In this document: positions 8,701 to 9,938 of the stretch, in pieces | Numbering within the stretch: the first letter of the stretch is position 1 | Layout: each line of letters starts with the position of its first letter | NCBI GenBank assembly: GCA_011523245.1 | Contig: WTHG01000093.1 | Coordinates: 1-9,938 of the forward strand | DNA length: 9,938 nt | Source: Verrucomicrobiales bacterium | Lineage (GTDB): Bacteria > Verrucomicrobiota > Verrucomicrobiia > Limisphaerales > UBA1100 | Direction: 5' to 3' | Made by a program: the position numbers and the translations under genes | Notes under the pieces: model-generated | Told to the model about the DNA's origin: nothing | Seen by the model: only the letters and a program-made list of their open reading frames with translations | Database searches by the model: none

Positions 8701-8915
8701 ACAAATACCAAGACGGCCTAGGGTACTACGAGATGACCAAGGACACTGCCTCACACTTCTACATCGACTACCTGCCCAAGGGTGTCTACGTCTTCGAATA
8801 CAGCGTGCGTGTTCAGCACAAGGGTCAGTACCAAAGCGGCATGGCCAACATCCAGTGCCTGTACGCCCCTGAATTCAACAGCCACTCCGCCAGCCACAAG
8901 CTGTCCGTGAACTAA
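2784..8915 (+). CDS. Secreted bacterial alpha-2-macroglobulin family protein lacking the thioester motif
   Basis: The protein has 2043 residues, the size of the long A2M type found in Bacteroidota and PVC bacteria. The signal peptide is residues 1-20 (MKK, hydrophobic core, likely cleavage after LYA). Residues about 25-365 are alpha-helical and TPR-like. MG-type beta domains follow, including an EGFVLDALNGEPVANAKV segment near 500. MG2 has its signature TDRSLYRPGQ at 586-595 and ends at VEEYKRPKFEV (about 677-687). A Trp-rich loop (VWWGWHYWW) lies near 735. The Ala/Met/Gly-rich bait-like stretch is about 1177-1259. The A2M domain starts at NETAFFMPHL (1270). The alpha/alpha thioester-type domain (about 1480-1850) has S-T-M-S at 1498-1501 where CxEQ is expected. 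A beta-rich C-terminal domain ends the chain. Known relatives trap proteases in the periplasm; here only non-covalent trapping or a structural role seems possible. The ATG at 2784 has no clear Shine-Dalgarno sequence but fits the signal peptide. No penicillin-binding protein gene is adjacent, unlike E. coli yfhM-pbpC. Confidence 0.93.
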   Translation: MKKLTACLALVGITLTLLYAVEPPAAPKLSKEDHWKAYDAALKKGLPKTAITHLEPIIEKTLADKDYDEAIKAVGKKIALEGTIQGNKAQEKIRRMEAEIKKAPAEMKPVMTAIVANWYWHYFQQNRWRFIQRSRTGAAPTDDFETWDLPRIFTEIDKQFTAALAHEAVLKKTPVADYDELLQKGSQPDAYRPTMYDFLVFNALQFYSSGEQAGAKAQDAFELSAEDPVFDSEAKFIAWQIKTTDSESRTVKALKLYQDLLKFHANDEDKSAYIDASLGRLNFGKNKAYGESKNDRYRTAIKGFINKWADHRISARARFHLAQSLDQEGDKVQAHKIANQGKETYPDSPGGAMCHNLINQIEAKSSNVTIERVWNNPRPDITVKYRNVDEVHFRVVAENWEAAMKRKRGNPQWLDNNERKALMQKEIVKQWSVKLPPTKDFHESVKTIKAPKGLPQGFYYLVSSHDKNFGADDNVCHYTSFWVSDLAIVIRQRHGNGRVEGFVLDALNGEPVANAKVRAWFRNGNQRTEANPTTSNDKGFFSFQAAQSGYLLLASKGDQQLSSYNDHYNHGRIHIPRPYDRTIFFTDRSLYRPGQTVQYKGLSIHVDSHNDNYRTIPNALVTVSFRDRNGKEIGRQQHRANDYGSFSGKFNAPRDRVLGRMSLQVTTGPRGSSSFNVEEYKRPKFEVDLKAPETAAKLNGEVNLTGKATAYTGAAINDAKVKWRVVREVRYPVWWGWHYWWRPVPQGKSQEIAHGDVTTKPDGSFNVKFTAKPDNSVSAADEPTFRYTIYADVTDTTGETRSDQSSINLGYTALKASISVADWQQHDKAVDLTLNTTTLDGVGQKAEGTLKVYALKQPKQVERAKLNSYRPHITPHRSGRFAPEFIPEPDASNVNSWELGKVVAEKGFTTDESGQAKFNFDLEQGAYRVIVETQDRFGKKVSARSPIQVLNPKAGKLAIKIPHLIKAPTWTVEPGGEFMAVWGSGYGEARAFIEVEHRRKILQSFWTERGLTQLQLKQVVNEAMRGGFTVHVTMVRENRAYLSSHKVNVPWTNKNLTVKWESFRDKLQPGQPEKWKATISGPDAKKAVAEMAAVLYDESLDQFKAHQWQQAFGVFRQDHNSLNQQFVNIRKDLPHLQGQWNRPDYKNTSMSYRRFPGEITANLYGYGYYSARNRTFAAGRGGIEMAAAPTMMRSAKMAAEGMAQSAPMAMNASLALGEMATDQASADIGASFASAKSGEKLNDRQAGGGGAAGSQKGPDLSNVTARKNLNETAFFMPHLVSNDEGEVVMEFSMPEALTKWKFMGFTHDNELRSGVLSGSTVTAKDIMVQPNPPRFLREGDELEFTVKVSNRTEKEQTGKVRLTFAEALTEDNVDELLGNVDLDKTFTVPANQSRSYSWRLSVPDDLGFLTFKAVGGTDKVTDGEQGFLPVLSRRIFVTESLPLPIRGAKTKDFKFDKLVASGKSDTIKHERLTVQMVSNPSWYAVMALPYLMESPHPSTMSTFTRLYANGLGRHIANSDPRIEQVFNQWRNTPALDSPLEKNQDLKSVMLEETPWLRQAKNESQARRNVGILFENQRLTNETQAAMRKLREMQFPDGAWPWMPGGRASDYITLYITTGFGRMRAMDVDIDASMAIKAVNRLDDWMNRTYLRIKEHGNLEANNLSSLIAQYLYCRSFFLKDRAIAPQHREAVEYFINQAVKKEKDGTQYFLSLSRMNQAQVAIAMNRIGEFQKKAEYDQLSRLIIASIKERSVTDEELGLFWRDLEYSHWWYRAPIETQAMMIEAFHEVTQDFDAMEDAKVWLLKQKQTQDWKTTKATADACYALLLQGANLLASEALVEVTVGDQKIEPKKVEAGTGFYEHRFLGSEVKPSYGNIQLKKHDEGVAWGSVHWQYMEDISKITPHEDTPLKLTKQLYTKVNTAKGPELKPMNGALKPGDELTVRLVLRTDRDMEYVHLKDQRGSGTEPTNVLSRYKYQDGLGYYEMTKDTASHFYIDYLPKGVYVFEYSVRVQHKGQYQSGMANIQCLYAPEFNSHSASHKLSVN
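6312..6560 (+). other. Ala/Met/Gly-rich bait-like segment of the macroglobulin
   Basis: Residues about 1177-1259 are low in complexity: many Ala and Met, then a Gly run (QAGGGGAAGSQKGPDL), placed between the MG chain and the A2M domain that begins at residue 1270. This is the position of the bait region or exposed linker in A2M proteins. The DNA here uses many A- and T-ending codons, including AGA for Arg, unlike the strongly C/G-ending flanks. Confidence 0.6.
7275..7286 (+). other. Substituted thioester site (S-T-M-S in place of C-x-E-Q)
   Basis: The context LPYLMESPHP before and TFTRLYAN after aligns without a gap to the usual LPYLMEYPYE-CxEQ-TFxRxYAN context of long bacterial A2M proteins, as I remember it. 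Residues 1498-1501 are Ser, Thr, Met, Ser, so the Cys and Gln that form the intramolecular thioester are both absent, as is the Glu. Confidence 0.75.
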
Positions 8916-8936
8916 GGCAACTCACTCCAAAACAAC

Positions 8937-8963
8937 AAAGGCCGGGAGCAATCCCGGCCTTTT
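8937..8963. terminator. Intrinsic terminator, probably bidirectional
   Basis: An 11-bp perfect stem (8937-8947 with 8952-8962, core GGCCGGGA/TCCCGGCC) closes a GCAA loop, a stable GNRA tetraloop on the plus strand, and ends in TTTT then CTATTT. It begins 21 nt after the macroglobulin stop codon. On the minus strand the same stem lies 21 nt after the TAG of the PA14 gene and is followed by TTTGTTGTTTT, so it can end both convergent transcripts. Confidence 0.9.
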
Positions 8964-8983
8964 CTATTTGAATGCTCTTAACC

Positions 8984-9938
8984 CTACTGCGGCAGCGCCC
9001 GCATTTCGTCGAATTCGTTCAGCGGTATTTTCATCCGACCAACCGTCGGATCATCCACCGTCACCTCCCCGGCACTGACCTTGAAGCTGCGCACAAACAA
9101 TTGCGTACCATTGCCGAGCATCAACTCAAACCGCGTCGTGCGCGCCGGCTTGCCCACCTTGGCCAACACCAACGCCATCACTTCGTCCAGCCCGTACACT
9201 TTCACGCCAAAAATGACTGAGTCCACCACCAGCCAGTCCTCTTTCAGGCTGCGAAATTCGCCCTCAATAAAATCGCCATTCCGCAACAACACACCCGCCC
9301 GTCCGGCATTAAGGTGATCCCGATGCTTGACCGGAACTGGCCGCATTACAATGCGGGCCACGTTCACCGTGGACACGCGTTCCGGATAGGTGCCCTTTGC
9401 AAATTTCACCGCGGAATCATCCGCTGAAGTCACATTGGAGGCGATGCGCGAACCGCCCCAAGTAAACACCCCCAGCGTCTCGGATTCGTCCACCTCGCTC
9501 GCTTCGGATTCCTCAATGCTTGCCGGTTCGTACGTCGGAAATACTCCGTCTCCGCCCAACACAGATTCCGGCTTGCTCTTACTCGACCACGTGGCCTTCA
9601 GGTTACCCTGCCCCGCCCGATGCACTGATTCCAAGCGAACATTATAACGTGTGCCCCGTTGCAGCGGCGCAGTTCCGGAGAAAGTCCGAGGAGTGCGATT
9701 GGACAGCTCGTTGATCACCAACCGCCCCCCTACCCAGAGGCGCACCCCTTCATCGGTCTGAACACGAAACGTGTAATCCTCCGTGTGCGGCGGCGCCAAT
9801 TGCCCCGTCCAGCGCACGCTATAATTATTATCGGGAAATTCCGCCGGCGGCTGAACCGGCGAAAAATCCATCCGTGGATCCACCGACAGGACTCCATCGC
9901 CATAAAAAAAACGGTTCTGATAGTAGCACCCCAACAAC
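8984..9938 (-). CDS. PA14-domain protein with C-terminal beta repeats (partial, N-terminus beyond right edge)
   Basis: About 318 C-terminal codons are visible; the frame is open to the right edge, and the terminal TTG codon at 9937-9935 is internal, not a start. Visible residues 4-123 match a PA14 domain: CYYQNRFF, DPRMDF, NNYSVRWTGQL, YTFRVQTDEGVRLWVGGRLVIN and LKATW are the usual landmarks. PA14 is a beta-barrel domain that commonly binds carbohydrate in extracellular proteins. An acidic linker follows (EPASIEESEASEVDESE, about 137-153). The C-terminal part holds two similar beta-rich units, about 213-257 (LLRNGDFIEGEF...) and 268-312 (MLGNGTQLFVRSF...). Similar 'NGD' modules are known to me from planctomycete and verrucomicrobial secreted proteins, but I cannot name the family. 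No enzymatic domain is visible; one may lie upstream. The gene ends with TAG at 8986-8984 and converges on the macroglobulin gene, sharing a terminator. The PA14 call is firm; location and role are inferred. Confidence 0.88.
   Translation of the reverse strand, partial: LLGCYYQNRFFYGDGVLSVDPRMDFSPVQPPAEFPDNNYSVRWTGQLAPPHTEDYTFRVQTDEGVRLWVGGRLVINELSNRTPRTFSGTAPLQRGTRYNVRLESVHRAGQGNLKATWSSKSKPESVLGGDGVFPTYEPASIEESEASEVDESETLGVFTWGGSRIASNVTSADDSAVKFAKGTYPERVSTVNVARIVMRPVPVKHRDHLNAGRAGVLLRNGDFIEGEFRSLKEDWLVVDSVIFGVKVYGLDEVMALVLAKVGKPARTTRFELMLGNGTQLFVRSFKVSAGEVTVDDPTVGRMKIPLNEFDEMRALPQ
9002..9301 (-). repeat. Two similar C-terminal beta-rich units in the PA14 protein
   Basis: At the protein level, the unit coded by 9301-9167 (AGVLLRNGDFIEGEF, later VVDSVIFGVKVYGLDEVMAL) resembles the unit coded by 9136-9002 (FELMLGNGTQLFVRSF, later VTVDDPTVGRMKIPLNEFDEM). 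Both have a hydrophobic strand, an NG turn, a middle V-V-D or V-D-D step, a conserved G and an acidic end. Identity is low, so this is an ancient duplication or a shared fold rather than a recent copy. Confidence 0.45.

Overview
The window holds five protein-coding genes and no RNA genes, mobile elements or CRISPR arrays that I can see. The sequence suggests a Gram-negative-type bacterium, most likely of the Planctomycetota/Verrucomicrobiota (PVC) group or a relative. The reasons are the BatA-type N-terminus with its characteristic two membrane helices, the MoxR/DUF58/VWA gene order, a giant alpha-2-macroglobulin of the type also found in Bacteroidota, and a PA14 protein with 'NGD' beta-repeats. 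This taxonomic call is inference from protein style, not from a marker gene.

Left part (1-2553, minus strand): a compact operon read right to left. It encodes a MoxR-family AAA+ ATPase (2553-1438), a DUF58 protein with a VWA-like metal site (1419-508, TTG start) and a BatA-like membrane-anchored VWA protein (511 to beyond the left edge, ATGA overlap with DUF58). This is the classic MoxR-plus-VWA layout, in which a cytoplasmic ATPase is thought to act with VWA partners on complex assembly or metal-dependent maturation in or near the envelope.

Middle (2554-2783): a 230-bp divergent intergenic region. It has a good sigma-70-like promoter pointing right (TATAAT at 2686-2691), an 18-bp dyad at 2629-2646 and a possible leader hairpin at 2714-2740.

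Centre (2784-8915, plus strand): one very large gene for a secreted bacterial alpha-2-macroglobulin of 2043 residues. It has a signal peptide, a helical N-terminal part, a chain of MG domains, an Ala/Met/Gly-rich bait-like segment and a C-terminal alpha/alpha thioester-type domain. At the expected CxEQ thioester position it reads S-T-M-S, so it should be unable to form the covalent trap. The bait-like segment also has distinct codon usage, including every in-frame AGA codon I could find in the gene.

Right part (8916-9938): a strong hairpin terminator (8937-8963) that probably serves both converging genes, then the 3' part of a minus-strand gene that runs off the right edge. It encodes a PA14 domain, an acidic linker and two similar C-terminal beta-rich units.

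The most notable points are the thioester-dead macroglobulin, its odd bait-like segment, and its divergent pairing with a MoxR/VWA operon across a possible shared operator. No wholly unknown system is evident. The individual gene families are recognisable.
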